In this document: piece after piece, positions 17,995-26,829 of the stretch
Layout: the number at the start of each line of letters is the position of its first letter
Position numbering within the stretch: the first letter of the stretch is position 1
NCBI RefSeq assembly: GCF_009496005.1
Contig: NZ_WIBF01000010.1
Span: 62,001-126,000 of the forward strand
From: Tritonibacter litoralis
Lineage (GTDB): Bacteria; Pseudomonadota; Alphaproteobacteria; Rhodobacterales; Rhodobacteraceae
Reading direction: 5' to 3'
DNA length: 64,000 nucleotides
Position numbers and translations under genes: made by a program
Notes under the pieces: generated by a model
Database searches by the model: none
What the model was told of the DNA's origin: nothing
Seen by the model: the letters and a program-made list of their open reading frames with translations, nothing else

Positions 17995-19272
17995 TTAGCG
18001 GTAAGGCTTCAAGATCGCTTCGGCCTGCGCCTGGGCTTCCTTCAGCGCGTCTGCCGCGGTTTTCTCACCGGTGATGGCAGCGGCCAGCGCGTCGTTGAAC
18101 ACGCGGGTCACACGCTGGTTTTCATAGGTGGACAGCTCTGCAACGGCATGCTCCAGCTGGTCACGGGCGACCAATGCAGGCGGGAAGTCAGCAGCGTATT
18201 GCTTCATCACTTCGGTGTCCCACGTGGCAGGCGACGGCGCGACGTAACCGGTTGCGATGGACCATTTGGCGGCCTGGTTGGGCTGTGTGATCCATTTAAT
18301 GAAGTCAAACGCCGCTTTGGTTTCAGCTTCGTCAGACCCTTTGAACAGGTAGAAGTTGCCGCCGCCGGTTGGCGCGCCACGGCGCACATTGGCAGGCAGC
18401 ATAGCCACACCAAAATCAAACGGTGCGTTGTTGCGCACGTTGGTCAGGTTACCGGTTGAGGTCCACATCATTGCGGTCTGACCTTCAAAGAACGCTTTGG
18501 GTGTTGCGCCCCACTCGATGATGCCAGGCGCCATCACTTCGTGCTCTTTGGACAGGTCCACCAGATATTCCAGCGCCTCGACCACTTTGGGATCGTCAAA
18601 ATTGGTCTTGGTGCCACCGTCAGTTGCCAGGATTGCACCGTTTTCGGTGGTCAGGCCTTGGAACAGCCAGTAAGGGAAGCCCGAAGACGGGATGCGCACG
18701 CCCCACTGGGTGACGTTGCCGTTGTCGTCTTTGATGGTCAGCTGCTTGCCCATCTCGACCATTTCTTCCCAGGTCGCAGGTGCGTGTTCTGGATCCAGAC
18801 CGGCTGCTTTGAACGCTTCTTTGTTCCAGTACAGAACCGGAGTAGAGCGCTGGAACGGAATGCCATAGGTCTTGCCATCGATCTGGCTGTTTTCCATGAA
18901 CGCCGGGTAGAAAGACTTCAGCCAAGCTTTGTCTTCGTCGCTGGTGGCGAACGTGTCAAAGGAATGGATCAGGTCTTCGTCGTACAGGGTGAACATGTCG
19001 ACCGACAGAATCACGCTCAGCTGTGGGGCATTGCCACCGCGGGCAGCAGTCAGCGCTTTGGCGACGGTATCCTGATAGGAACCCGCATAGATCGCTTCGA
19101 TATTGACGCCTTCGTTGGCCGCCACATATTCGGCGGTCAGCTCCTCGATGGTATTGGCAGCCGCGCCACCAACAGCAACCGGGAAATAGAACTGAAGATC
19201 GACATCAGCCGCTGCAGGCGCAGCCGCAAATGCCAGGGCGGCCGCGGCCGCTTTGAATTTGGTCATCAGCAT
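17995..19272 (-). CDS. ugpB: Extracellular solute-binding protein, glycerol-3-phosphate/sugar type
   Basis: A 425-residue periplasmic binding protein with a clear Sec signal peptide (hydrophobic Ala-rich segment ending in AAADV). The body shows family features such as RSTPVLYWNKEAFKAAGLDPE and FFEGQTAMMWTSTGNL, similar to UgpB. The open frame extends about 110 codons further, but the signal peptide and GGAG site seven bases before ATG 19272 fix the start. It delivers the ligand to the UgpA/E permease. The substrate could be sn-glycerol-3-phosphate, a glycerophosphodiester or a sugar. Confidence 0.85.
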   Translation of the reverse strand: MLMTKFKAAAAALAFAAAPAAADVDLQFYFPVAVGGAAANTIEELTAEYVAANEGVNIEAIYAGSYQDTVAKALTAARGGNAPQLSVILSVDMFTLYDEDLIHSFDTFATSDEDKAWLKSFYPAFMENSQIDGKTYGIPFQRSTPVLYWNKEAFKAAGLDPEHAPATWEEMVEMGKQLTIKDDNGNVTQWGVRIPSSGFPYWLFQGLTTENGAILATDGGTKTNFDDPKVVEALEYLVDLSKEHEVMAPGIIEWGATPKAFFEGQTAMMWTSTGNLTNVRNNAPFDFGVAMLPANVRRGAPTGGGNFYLFKGSDEAETKAAFDFIKWITQPNQAAKWSIATGYVAPSPATWDTEVMKQYAADFPPALVARDQLEHAVAELSTYENQRVTRVFNDALAAAITGEKTAADALKEAQAQAEAILKPYR

Positions 19273-19366
19273 TGGTTTTCTCCGCAGAAAAAGAAGCCGG
19301 TCAACTGCCGGCGGGCAACATCCCGAAGGGTTCGGGTGTATGGGGGAAAGTGGACAGTCTGCGCGG

Positions 19367-20431
19367 TCATGCCTGCGCGCCCGCAATCCGCGCCACCAGG
19401 GCGGGATCGTCCAAACGGCCATTGCTGGCCACATCAAAGACGTGAATATCAGATGGTGCCACGCTGAACCGAAGCTCTTCGCCTGGCAGAACACTGCGAT
19501 TACCGGCCAGTTTCGCCAAAAGCGGCGCGCCGTTTGCATCCAGTTCAACAAGCGTGTCCGCGCCCAGAAACTCGGCTGAGCGAACAGTCGCTGCAAACGC
19601 CCCATGGCGGTCTTCGCTCAAAACCTCGGGGCGGACGCCGATCTGAACACCCTCGGACCTTTTGTCCAGCAACGCGCCAAAGGCCGACGGCGGCAATAGG
19701 TTCATAGGCGGTGTGCCAATAAACCGAGCGGCAAAAGGCGTTGCGGGCGCGGCATAGATCTGTTGCGGCGTGGCGACTTGTTCGATCTGGCCCTGATTCA
19801 TCAAAACCACCTGATCCGCCATGGTTATCGCCTCGGTCTGATCATGCGTGACGTAGACCATGGTAAAGCCAAGCGCCTGTTGCAGCTTGCGAATTTCACG
19901 CCGCATTTCATCCCTGAGACGCGCGTCCAAATTCGACAGCGGCTCATCCATCAGACACACAGGCCTGCGGGATACGACGGCGCGCCCCAAAGCCACCCGC
20001 TGCTGCTGCCCACCCGACAAAGCCGCAGGTTTGCGGTCCAAATAGGGGGTGAGCTCCAAAAGCTCCGCCACCTCAGCCAGCCGCGCCAGACGTTCCTGGC
20101 GCTGCATCCGCGCGACTTTGAGGCCAAAGACAATATTCTCGGCCACGCTCAGATGTGGAAACAGCGCATAGGATTGAAACACCATCGACAGGTTGCGTTG
20201 TGCCGGGGACATGGCTGTGACGTCCTGATCGCCAATCAAAACCCGCCCGCTGGTGACATCCTCAAGCCCCGCAATCACCCGAAGGCTTGTGGATTTGCCA
20301 CAGCCCGAAGGCCCCAAAATAGCGGTAAATTGACCCGCTAGAATTTCCAAATCTATCCCACGCAACGAGACCGTCTCACCCCAGGCCTTGCGCACGTTTT
20401 GCAACGTTATCGATTTGCCTTGATCCATCAC
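19367..20431 (-). CDS. ugpC: ABC transporter ATPase, UgpC/MalK type
   Basis: A 354-residue ATPase. Walker A is GPSGCGKS at about residues 39-46, the signature is LSGGQQQR, Walker B is VCLMDEPLSNLD and the H-loop is VTHD. After about residue 235 there is a C-terminal TOBE/regulatory domain, as in MalK and UgpC. Its start overlaps the regulator's stop as ATGA, so the two are translationally coupled. It energises the UgpA/E permease. Confidence 0.92.
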   Translation of the reverse strand: MMDQGKSITLQNVRKAWGETVSLRGIDLEILAGQFTAILGPSGCGKSTSLRVIAGLEDVTSGRVLIGDQDVTAMSPAQRNLSMVFQSYALFPHLSVAENIVFGLKVARMQRQERLARLAEVAELLELTPYLDRKPAALSGGQQQRVALGRAVVSRRPVCLMDEPLSNLDARLRDEMRREIRKLQQALGFTMVYVTHDQTEAITMADQVVLMNQGQIEQVATPQQIYAAPATPFAARFIGTPPMNLLPPSAFGALLDKRSEGVQIGVRPEVLSEDRHGAFAATVRSAEFLGADTLVELDANGAPLLAKLAGNRSVLPGEELRFSVAPSDIHVFDVASNGRLDDPALVARIAGAQA

Positions 20432-21237
20432 GCAGCCGCCTCATCACAAATGGTGAGTGTTACATCCGCCTGTTCAAGCATCCGGCAGATCGGTTCGGGG
20501 GGGCGGGTATCGCAGATCACCTGCTCCACATCGTGAATCATCCCGCTGCGGGCATGGGCCTTGCGGTTGAACTTACTGACATCCAGCACCAGAATTCGGG
20601 TGTCTGCATTGCGGAAAATAGCGTCGCGTGAGCGCACGTCCTCTTCGGACAGATCCAACAGAGCCCCATTTTCATCCACAGCCGCCACGCCGAAAACACC
20701 AAAATCAAATTTGTAACTGTCAAAGAAGTCGACCGCCGTGGGGCCCACAATATCGGCTTCTGCGTTGCGCAGAGTTCCACCTGGAATTGTCACTGTCGCA
20801 TTGTCAAACCGCTGAGCGGTCATCGCCACATGCAGGTTATTGGTAAAAAGGCGCAAACCCTGATGCTGTCCAAGGCTCGCAACAACCATTTCGGGCGTGG
20901 TGCCTATGGACACCGCAATCGAGGCCTCGTTTGGGATCACGCTGGCCGCCGCCGTGGCAATCGCCCGTTTTGCCCCAAGGTTCAGAATGCGGCGCAAATC
21001 ATAATGCCCTGCCGTGACAGGCGAAAGCTCCACCCCACCATGCACACGCCGCAACAACCCCCGTGCACATAGCGCGTTCACATCCTTTCGGATCGTTTGG
21101 GTCGTGACACCAAAACGCTGTGCCAGATCATCGACCTTAGCATGGCCTTCCTGGCGCACGATCTCGGCCACCTGCGCTTGGCGTTCCGTTCCCCAATGGG
21201 TGGGAGATTCTTTGGAGTTTTGCGACTCAGGGTTCAT
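20428..21237 (-). CDS. DeoR-family transcriptional regulator (GlpR-like)
   Basis: A 269-residue repressor. The N-terminal winged helix (residues about 18-70) has the DeoR signature with VDDLAQRFGVTTQTIRKD as recognition region, followed by RRVHGGVEL. The C-terminal sugar-phosphate-sensing domain shows SIGTTPEMV and DVSKFNRKAHAR. It is the first gene of the operon and probably controls it in response to a phosphorylated ligand. GlpR-type proteins sense glycerol-3-phosphate, which would match a ugp operon. A palindrome lies over its start codon. Confidence 0.9.
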   Translation of the reverse strand: MNPESQNSKESPTHWGTERQAQVAEIVRQEGHAKVDDLAQRFGVTTQTIRKDVNALCARGLLRRVHGGVELSPVTAGHYDLRRILNLGAKRAIATAAASVIPNEASIAVSIGTTPEMVVASLGQHQGLRLFTNNLHVAMTAQRFDNATVTIPGGTLRNAEADIVGPTAVDFFDSYKFDFGVFGVAAVDENGALLDLSEEDVRSRDAIFRNADTRILVLDVSKFNRKAHARSGMIHDVEQVICDTRPPEPICRMLEQADVTLTICDEAAA

Positions 21238-21247
21238 ATGAATGAAC
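21232..21247. promoter_or_regulatory. Candidate operator at the regulator start codon
   Basis: GTTCAT and ATGAAC form an inverted repeat (21232-21237, 21242-21247) that contains the perfect 10-base palindrome TTCATATGAA over the regulator's ATG. A third ATGAAC is at 21260-21265. Repeated half-sites next to a DeoR-family gene suggest autoregulation. Confidence 0.35.
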
Positions 21248-21535
21248 TAAGCATTTCACATGAACCTGATATGACGGTTTTATCTCAGTCTCACGACGGC
21301 ACAGCTTTGCAACGCAAAGATGCCAGCCCTTTGGCGAAACGCATCAGCCAGGTTCGGCTGTGGCTGCACCTCAGCAGTCATGGTGTGAAAAAGTCCCCGG
21401 CCTGCTCAGCTAGTTACCGCTGTTTTCAAGATGATGGGTAGGCAAATTCACGTGCTCCGCTGGTATGTCAAAATTTTCACAAAAGCTTTGATTTTGGCCT
21501 TGTTTCCCCCCTTGGCGGGCCATATACGGGTCAGC

Positions 21536-21625
21536 GGAGACGTGGCCGAGTGGTCGAAGGCGCTCCCCTGCTAAGGGAGTATACCGGAAACGGTATCGAG
21601 GGTTCGAATCCCTTCGTCTCCGCCA
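21536..21625 (+). tRNA. tRNA-Ser (anticodon GCT)
   Basis: A 90-base class II tRNA. The acceptor stem GGAGACG pairs with CGTCTCC, and the anticodon loop CTGCTAA is flanked by a CTCCC/GGGAG stem. There is a long variable arm (TACCGGAAACGGTA), a GGTTCGAATCC T-loop and an encoded CCA end. The anticodon reads AGC and AGU serine codons. Confidence 0.97.
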
Positions 21626-21858
21626 CCTACAGTTCTGAACCGGTTATTGAGACGGCGCTGTAAAACAACGGCGCTGTGTTGCTTGTAAGGCTGCAACATG
21701 TCGCTCAATTATTCTGCGACGATCCGCCTATGTCAGCCGCTAAACCTTCAAACACGCCTCTAGACCACCGCGCCTAAATGACGGGCACCGGCCAGTTGCA
21801 CAGTGTGTCTTTTACATGTGCGCCTGTCACTACGGACAACACCTGTTAGAGTGGCCTT

Positions 21859-22632
21859 ATGAGCCTTCCTATTGCACAACAATGGTATGACACACGCCGC
21901 CTGGATGATCGCATCTGGTTGATCACCGAGCCGCATGTGCATCCGATTTTCTCTGCCAATATGCATCTGGTTCTGGGACGGGATGCGGATTTGTTGATCG
22001 ACAGCGGGATGGGGATTGCGCCGCTGCGACCGGTTGTGGATGGGCTGCGCGATGATCCCGGCAAGCCCCTGATTTGTCTCTCGTCCCACACCCATGTTGA
22101 CCACATTGGCGCGGCGCATGAATTTGAACAGCGGCTGGTGCATCCGGCAGAGGCAGAGGAGCTGGCAAATCCGTCGCCTTATTCGCTGACAAGCGCGGAT
22201 ATTCCCGCTGCTTTGGTTCGCCTGTTCCTTGATGCAGGTTACCCGCCCTTGTGGGAATATTTGATCAACGCAGTCCCTGTGCCCGATTACGATATCGCTG
22301 CGTATAAAATCCCAGCAGCACCTGCCACCGGCACGGTAGAAGACGGCGATATCATTGACCTGGGCGATTGGCAGGCAACTGTTCTGCATCTGCCAGGCCA
22401 TGCGCCGGGGCAAATTGGTCTGTGGCATCCTGAGAGTGGCACGCTGTTTGGGGCAGACGCCATTTATGATGGTCCATTGATCGTTGAGGATCAGGAAACC
22501 TATGCCAACAGCTTGAAACGCCTGCGCGGCTTGCCGATTAAACGCGTGCATGGCGGTCATGATCCGACCTTTGACCAGACGCGATGCCTTGAAATTATCG
22601 CTGATTATCTGACCCGTTGGGGCAGAGCCTAA
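21859..22632 (+). CDS. MBL-fold metallo-hydrolase
   Basis: A 257-residue metallo-beta-lactamase-fold hydrolase. The metal-binding motif HTHVDH is in SSHTHVDHIGAAHEF, with further ligands in LHLPGHAPGQIG, GADAIYDG and the final HGGHD. The substrate cannot be read from the sequence; relatives include glyoxalase II-like and lactonase-like enzymes. There is no signal peptide. It is transcribed alone after the tRNA and its stop overlaps the stop of the convergent next gene by 4 bases. Confidence 0.88.
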   Translation: MSLPIAQQWYDTRRLDDRIWLITEPHVHPIFSANMHLVLGRDADLLIDSGMGIAPLRPVVDGLRDDPGKPLICLSSHTHVDHIGAAHEFEQRLVHPAEAEELANPSPYSLTSADIPAALVRLFLDAGYPPLWEYLINAVPVPDYDIAAYKIPAAPATGTVEDGDIIDLGDWQATVLHLPGHAPGQIGLWHPESGTLFGADAIYDGPLIVEDQETYANSLKRLRGLPIKRVHGGHDPTFDQTRCLEIIADYLTRWGRA

Positions 22633-23354
22633 ATCGGTATTTCCAATGTCTGGGCCTGCCCGTCAAATGTCACGCCCGTGAATTGAAACCCAGCTGAGAT
22701 GCGTGTCAGAACAACCTGCCCTTCGAGGAAGGGATTGGTGGCCAACCGCGCCTGCCCGGCGGTGCCGTCCCATTGCCCAAACACGTAGTGCGCGGCAAAA
22801 TGGGTGTGAAGACTATCCGGGATCTCCCCACCCTTGAGCGCCGCGATCAAAGGGGCGGTGGCTGGGGCATCTGGGTGGCCAAAACCGATCAAAAACTGGG
22901 TGTTGGACAGAACCAGAATGCCCTGCCCCGCCTCGTCAGCTGCAAAGCGATAGGCGGCTGTCGGCCTTTCGGGCATCGACCGCCACAGCTCCGCATAGTC
23001 TGCATGCACGCCGTCTTCGATCAGATCACCGGCCGCATCAAAAGACATGCGCCCGGCATCGATGCCATCTGGCGTGCCATGCCAGTTGATCTCACGCGTC
23101 CAGGTGCAGATGCCGTCCTGAACATCAATGGTGCCCGCAAAGCCTTCGGCCTGCATCAGGATCAGCAATTGATCTGCCGACAATTCGCTGAGCGCGCGGG
23201 CATTATTCAGCGCAGGTCGGTCCGATGGAATGCGGATGTCCGCATAAAGCGCACCGGATTGCATCCAATGCACCCGCGTCATCGCATCCTCATGCCCTGG
23301 TGCACGCAGCCAGATACGTTGCCAATGCGCCTCTAGATCGCGGGCCGTTATCAT
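22629..23354 (-). CDS. Unrecognised 241-residue protein in a transport operon
   Basis: I do not recognise this protein with confidence. It is soluble, has no signal peptide and is rich in beta-prone and aromatic residues. There are repeated W/R/D motifs such as CTWTREINWHGTPDGIDAG and YAELWRSMPERP. A lipocalin-like beta-barrel of the HRI1 type is a weak guess. Its start overlaps the stop of the cysteine hydrolase gene by 4 bases, so it is the last gene of the binding protein-ATPase-permease-permease-hydrolase operon. It probably takes part in the same metabolic job. Confidence 0.8.
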   Translation of the reverse strand: MITARDLEAHWQRIWLRAPGHEDAMTRVHWMQSGALYADIRIPSDRPALNNARALSELSADQLLILMQAEGFAGTIDVQDGICTWTREINWHGTPDGIDAGRMSFDAAGDLIEDGVHADYAELWRSMPERPTAAYRFAADEAGQGILVLSNTQFLIGFGHPDAPATAPLIAALKGGEIPDSLHTHFAAHYVFGQWDGTAGQARLATNPFLEGQVVLTRISAGFQFTGVTFDGQAQTLEIPI

Positions 23355-23968
23355 TCGGCTGCAACCTTCAATGTCGAAAGCTTCGCAACAATCTCATCCG
23401 TGGTTTGCACCGCACCGGTCTGCAGATACTCCATCGCGTTCAACGAGGCCTGATGCGCCGCATCCGAGGTGCCACCCACGCTGTCCGCAATCACACGCAT
23501 GTAATAGTCATGCTGATGCCCATCTACAAAAGTGTAGTGCACACAGACATCCGTCATGCCGCCCACAAGGATCAGCGTTTCCGCCTTGAGCCCTTTGAGG
23601 AGGATTTCCAACTCAGTGCCAAAGAAACAAGAATAGCGGCGTTTGCGGATAAAATAATCACTGTCGCGCATATCCATCTCTTCGGCGGCGACGGGTGTGC
23701 CCGGTTCTCCGTCCAAACAATGGATGCCTTCGGATCCGTCAAGCTCGCGCCCATAGTCCACCATATCCCGGCGGTGATTTTCCTCAAAAAAGATCACAGG
23801 GATCTCGGCGGCATGAGCCGCATCAACCACCCGCCGCGCTCGTGCCATATTGTCAAAATAATCCGGCATGGTTGGAATGCCCGCATTGCTGCGGTCCAGA
23901 AACGCGCCTTTTTGGATGTCGACAACAATCAGAACAGTCTTCCCGACCAAGGTTGGTTGACGGGCCAT
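23351..23968 (-). CDS. Isochorismatase-family cysteine hydrolase
   Basis: A 205-residue hydrolase with the family's Asp-Lys-Cys triad: Asp in VLIVVDIQKG, Lys in the FIRKRRYSCFFGTEL segment and Cys in GGMTDVCVHYT. The following cis-peptide region is also typical. Members cleave amides such as N-carbamoyl compounds, ureidoacrylate or nicotinamide, and the substrate here is unknown. The gene lies 19 bases after the second permease of a polyamine-type ABC operon and overlaps the unknown last gene. It likely acts on the imported compound or a breakdown product. Confidence 0.9.
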   Translation of the reverse strand: MARQPTLVGKTVLIVVDIQKGAFLDRSNAGIPTMPDYFDNMARARRVVDAAHAAEIPVIFFEENHRRDMVDYGRELDGSEGIHCLDGEPGTPVAAEEMDMRDSDYFIRKRRYSCFFGTELEILLKGLKAETLILVGGMTDVCVHYTFVDGHQHDYYMRVIADSVGGTSDAAHQASLNAMEYLQTGAVQTTDEIVAKLSTLKVAAE

Positions 23969-23987
23969 GGTGGCTCTCCTTTTGGTT

Positions 23988-24791
23988 TTAGGGTTTGGCA
24001 GGCTCCGCCCCCATCAGGCGCGGCAGATCCCCCCAGCGGGCGACGGCGGAAAACACCATCAGCGAAACAACGATAAATGTGATCGCGGCCACGGCCATGG
24101 TGGGCGTGTAGCCATTGCGCAGCGAATTGAAGATCTGCAGCGTCACCGTGGAGTAAGCCGATGCGGATACAAAGAACATCACGATGAACTCATTAAAGCT
24201 GAGCACCAGCGCAAAGAAAAATCCAGAGATTGTATAGGGCATCGTCTGCGGCAGGATCACGGTGCGGAAAATGACCGAAGACGTTGCCCCCATTGTGGCC
24301 GCCGCATCCAGATGCGACCGGTCAATGGATTGCAGCCCGATCGAGATGGTCACAATCGGCAGCGCCAGAAACAAGGTCGCATGGCTGATGATCCCCGCCC
24401 AGACAGCACCCAACGCGCCAAGGAAGGTCCATAAAAACCCAAGCCCGACACCAAATACAATCGGCGGCAGGGCAAAGGGCATCGACCCAAGACCGGCCAG
24501 AACCTGTGATGCACGCCCCCCTTTGGCCCAGAGCCCATAAGCCACTGGCCAGGCCAGCAAAACCGCCAATGCCGCACTGCCAAAGGCAATCAGGATCGAG
24601 TTTCCAAGCGCCGTGACCCAAATGGGTTCTGCGATGAAAAACTCATAAAACCGGGACAACGTGGGCTCTTTTGGTGGGAAGAACATCGTGCGCCCGGAAT
24701 TCAGTGCCGCGCCGCAGACCACGACAATCGGCAGCGCCAGCAGGATCGCTGACAGCGCCAGAAACAGGTTGGACAGGCTCCGCAAGATCAT
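23988..24791 (-). CDS. ABC transporter permease, PotC type
   Basis: A 267-residue inner-membrane permease with six helices and the EAA loop (IDRSHLDAAATMGATSSVIFRTVILPQ). The longer upstream open frame is out of keeping with the family. ATG 24791 overlaps the previous stop as ATGA and begins a normal N-terminal helix. It forms the channel with the PotB-type protein for a polyamine- or amino-compound-like substrate. Confidence 0.87.
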   Translation of the reverse strand: MILRSLSNLFLALSAILLALPIVVVCGAALNSGRTMFFPPKEPTLSRFYEFFIAEPIWVTALGNSILIAFGSAALAVLLAWPVAYGLWAKGGRASQVLAGLGSMPFALPPIVFGVGLGFLWTFLGALGAVWAGIISHATLFLALPIVTISIGLQSIDRSHLDAAATMGATSSVIFRTVILPQTMPYTISGFFFALVLSFNEFIVMFFVSASAYSTVTLQIFNSLRNGYTPTMAVAAITFIVVSLMVFSAVARWGDLPRLMGAEPAKP

Positions 24792-25765
24792 GACGCGGTC
24801 CTCCGGTTCATCCACTGCCCCAGCACCAGAAAGATCGCGGCCGTCACCAGTAACACAATTGCCTGTGCCGCCCCAAATGGCGCGTTCAACGTATTGCCGC
24901 GCACTGCCCCATAGACAGAGACCGACATGGTTTGTTTGGCCGGTTCGGCAAAGACCGTGACCGCCACATAAACGCCCAAAAGAAACACAAACAGCAAAAG
25001 GATGGTGCCCACCAGCGGCAACCGCATCGCGGGCAAGACCACGGTACGCATCACCGTCCACGGGCCCGCACCCATGGTGTGCGCAGCTTCCACCATACTG
25101 CGATCCAGCCGCGACAGCGGCGGATACAGCAGGATCACCGCATAGGGCCAAACCAGATAGGACATGGTCAGAACGGTCGCCAGAACCGAGGTTTTGAATT
25201 TCACGTTGCGTGGATTGGCCAGCCCCCATTCCCGCAAGACGTCAAACCACCCCACAGCTTTGAGCCAATCCGTCAGACCGGTTTCCTTGAACACCATTGG
25301 CAGGCCAGAGCGATTGGACAGCAACACATCCCAGCCCATGACGATAAAAACCTCGGACAAAGACAGGCTGGAGAGCAGGAAAACCAACCACGCGCTTTGG
25401 GCGCGACGCGACAGGCCGGTCATCAAATAAGTAAAGGGAAAGGCGGTCACAACGGCCAATACCGCCGCAATCACCGCATAGTACAACGAATAATACAGCC
25501 GTTGCAGATAAAGCCATGTGACTTGATCCGGCCATTCTGCCCCAACAAAAACCCGTTGGTAATTCGCAAATGAAAAACCCCAGACCCATCCTGCGCCTTC
25601 GACTTTGTGCCCAAAGGAAACGGCAAAAATCAGAATAAAAGGTGTCAGACACAGAAACAGGACCACAGCCCAGATCAAAACCTGTGGGTTGGCCCATTTT
25701 CTGGCTTCGCTGCGCGTTGTATTTGGTGGCTGTGCGACGGCATCCAGATCCGATATCACGCTCAT
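24788..25765 (-). CDS. ABC transporter permease, PotB type
   Basis: A 325-residue permease with an N-terminal helix (VLIWAVVLFLCLTPFILIFAV) and five further helices. The EAA loop reads MVEAAHTMGAGPWTVMRTVVLP. I chose ATG 25765, which overlaps the ATPase stop by 4 bases, over the longer upstream frame because that extension is Arg-rich and lies inside the ATPase gene. A large periplasmic loop lies between helices 1 and 2. Confidence 0.87.
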   Translation of the reverse strand: MSVISDLDAVAQPPNTTRSEARKWANPQVLIWAVVLFLCLTPFILIFAVSFGHKVEGAGWVWGFSFANYQRVFVGAEWPDQVTWLYLQRLYYSLYYAVIAAVLAVVTAFPFTYLMTGLSRRAQSAWLVFLLSSLSLSEVFIVMGWDVLLSNRSGLPMVFKETGLTDWLKAVGWFDVLREWGLANPRNVKFKTSVLATVLTMSYLVWPYAVILLYPPLSRLDRSMVEAAHTMGAGPWTVMRTVVLPAMRLPLVGTILLLFVFLLGVYVAVTVFAEPAKQTMSVSVYGAVRGNTLNAPFGAAQAIVLLVTAAIFLVLGQWMNRRTAS

Positions 25766-26826
25766 AAGACGGCCTTTTCTTCGGGAAAGACATGCAAGCC
25801 TTCGGCAGGCAAGGTCACCACGGTTTCCTGTCCCACCCGATATTGCTGTTGATCTTCGCCTTGGGCGTATTCTACAATCATCGGGCCGATTGCGGTTTTT
25901 AGATGAATGTCGCGCGCAGGCCCAAGGTCCCGGACAAAGGTCACCGTGGCGTTCAGACGGCTGCCTTCGACGTCTTCGCGGTCCAGACATGGGAGTTCAG
26001 GGCGGCAGGCGATGCGCACACCGGATCCGTTCAGAAATGCAGGCGCTGGAGTGGTGTTCAACACCGTATCCGCAATGCGCAGCTGACCATTTTCAACCAC
26101 GCCATCAAAGAAGTTCGCCCGGCCGATGAAATCCGCCACAAAGGCATTTTCGGGACGGTGATAAATGTCTTGTGGAGAGCCCACCTGCTCGACCTTGCCC
26201 TGGCTCATGACAACAATTTTGTCGGCCATGGTCATGGCCTCGCGCTGGTCATGGGTCACCACAATGGTTGTGATCCCCAGGCGCTGTTGTAACAGGCGCA
26301 GCTCAACCTGCATGTCTTCGCGCAGCTTGGCATCCAGCGCCGACATCGGCTCATCCAGCAGAAACACATCCGGCTCCTGCGCCAAAGCGCGTGCAATGGC
26401 CACCCGCTGACGCTGCCCGCCCGACAAGGCGCTGATACGGCGGTCGCCGTACCCTTTGAGCTGCACCAGATCCAGCAGACGTTCGCCGGTTTCCATTGCA
26501 TCCGCCTTGGCGGTGCCGGAGATCACCAGAGAATACACGATGTTTTCCCGCACGCTCAGATGCGGAAACAGGGCAAAGTTCTGAAACACCATGCCAAAAC
26601 GACGTTTATGCGCAGGCAGCGCCGTGATGTCGTCATCATTCAGTCGGATTGCGCCACCGCTGGGCAGTTCCAGCCCCGCGATCATCCGCAGCAAGGTTGT
26701 TTTACCACATCCCGACGGCCCCAACAGCGCAGTCAGCTCCCCTTGGGCAAAGTCGAGATGAACGTTTTCGACAGCGCGCACGCTGCCGAAATCCTTATAG
26801 ATACCTGTCAGGCTCAAACCATTCAT
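25762..26826 (-). CDS. ABC transporter ATPase, PotA type
   Basis: A 354-residue ATPase. Walker A is GPSGCGKT, the Q-loop is FQNFALFPHLSV, the signature is LSGGQRQR, Walker B is VFLLDEPMSALD and the switch is VTHD. A C-terminal TOBE domain follows after about residue 240. It lies three bases downstream of the binding-protein gene and overlaps the first permease. The family (PotA/FbpC-like) energises import of polyamines, iron or similar; the rest of the operon favours an organic amine. Confidence 0.9.
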   Translation of the reverse strand: MNGLSLTGIYKDFGSVRAVENVHLDFAQGELTALLGPSGCGKTTLLRMIAGLELPSGGAIRLNDDDITALPAHKRRFGMVFQNFALFPHLSVRENIVYSLVISGTAKADAMETGERLLDLVQLKGYGDRRISALSGGQRQRVAIARALAQEPDVFLLDEPMSALDAKLREDMQVELRLLQQRLGITTIVVTHDQREAMTMADKIVVMSQGKVEQVGSPQDIYHRPENAFVADFIGRANFFDGVVENGQLRIADTVLNTTPAPAFLNGSGVRIACRPELPCLDREDVEGSRLNATVTFVRDLGPARDIHLKTAIGPMIVEYAQGEDQQQYRVGQETVVTLPAEGLHVFPEEKAVL

Positions 26827-26829
26827 GGT

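Noticed and set aside
17062-18459. 465-codon open frame antisense to ugpA/ugpB
   Set aside because: Same reason: it covers certain genes and has a biased composition with no recognisable domain.
19273-19605. 111-codon N-terminal extension of the binding protein
   Set aside because: It is Trp/Arg-rich, overlaps the ATPase gene, and a proper signal peptide and ribosome site exist at 19272.
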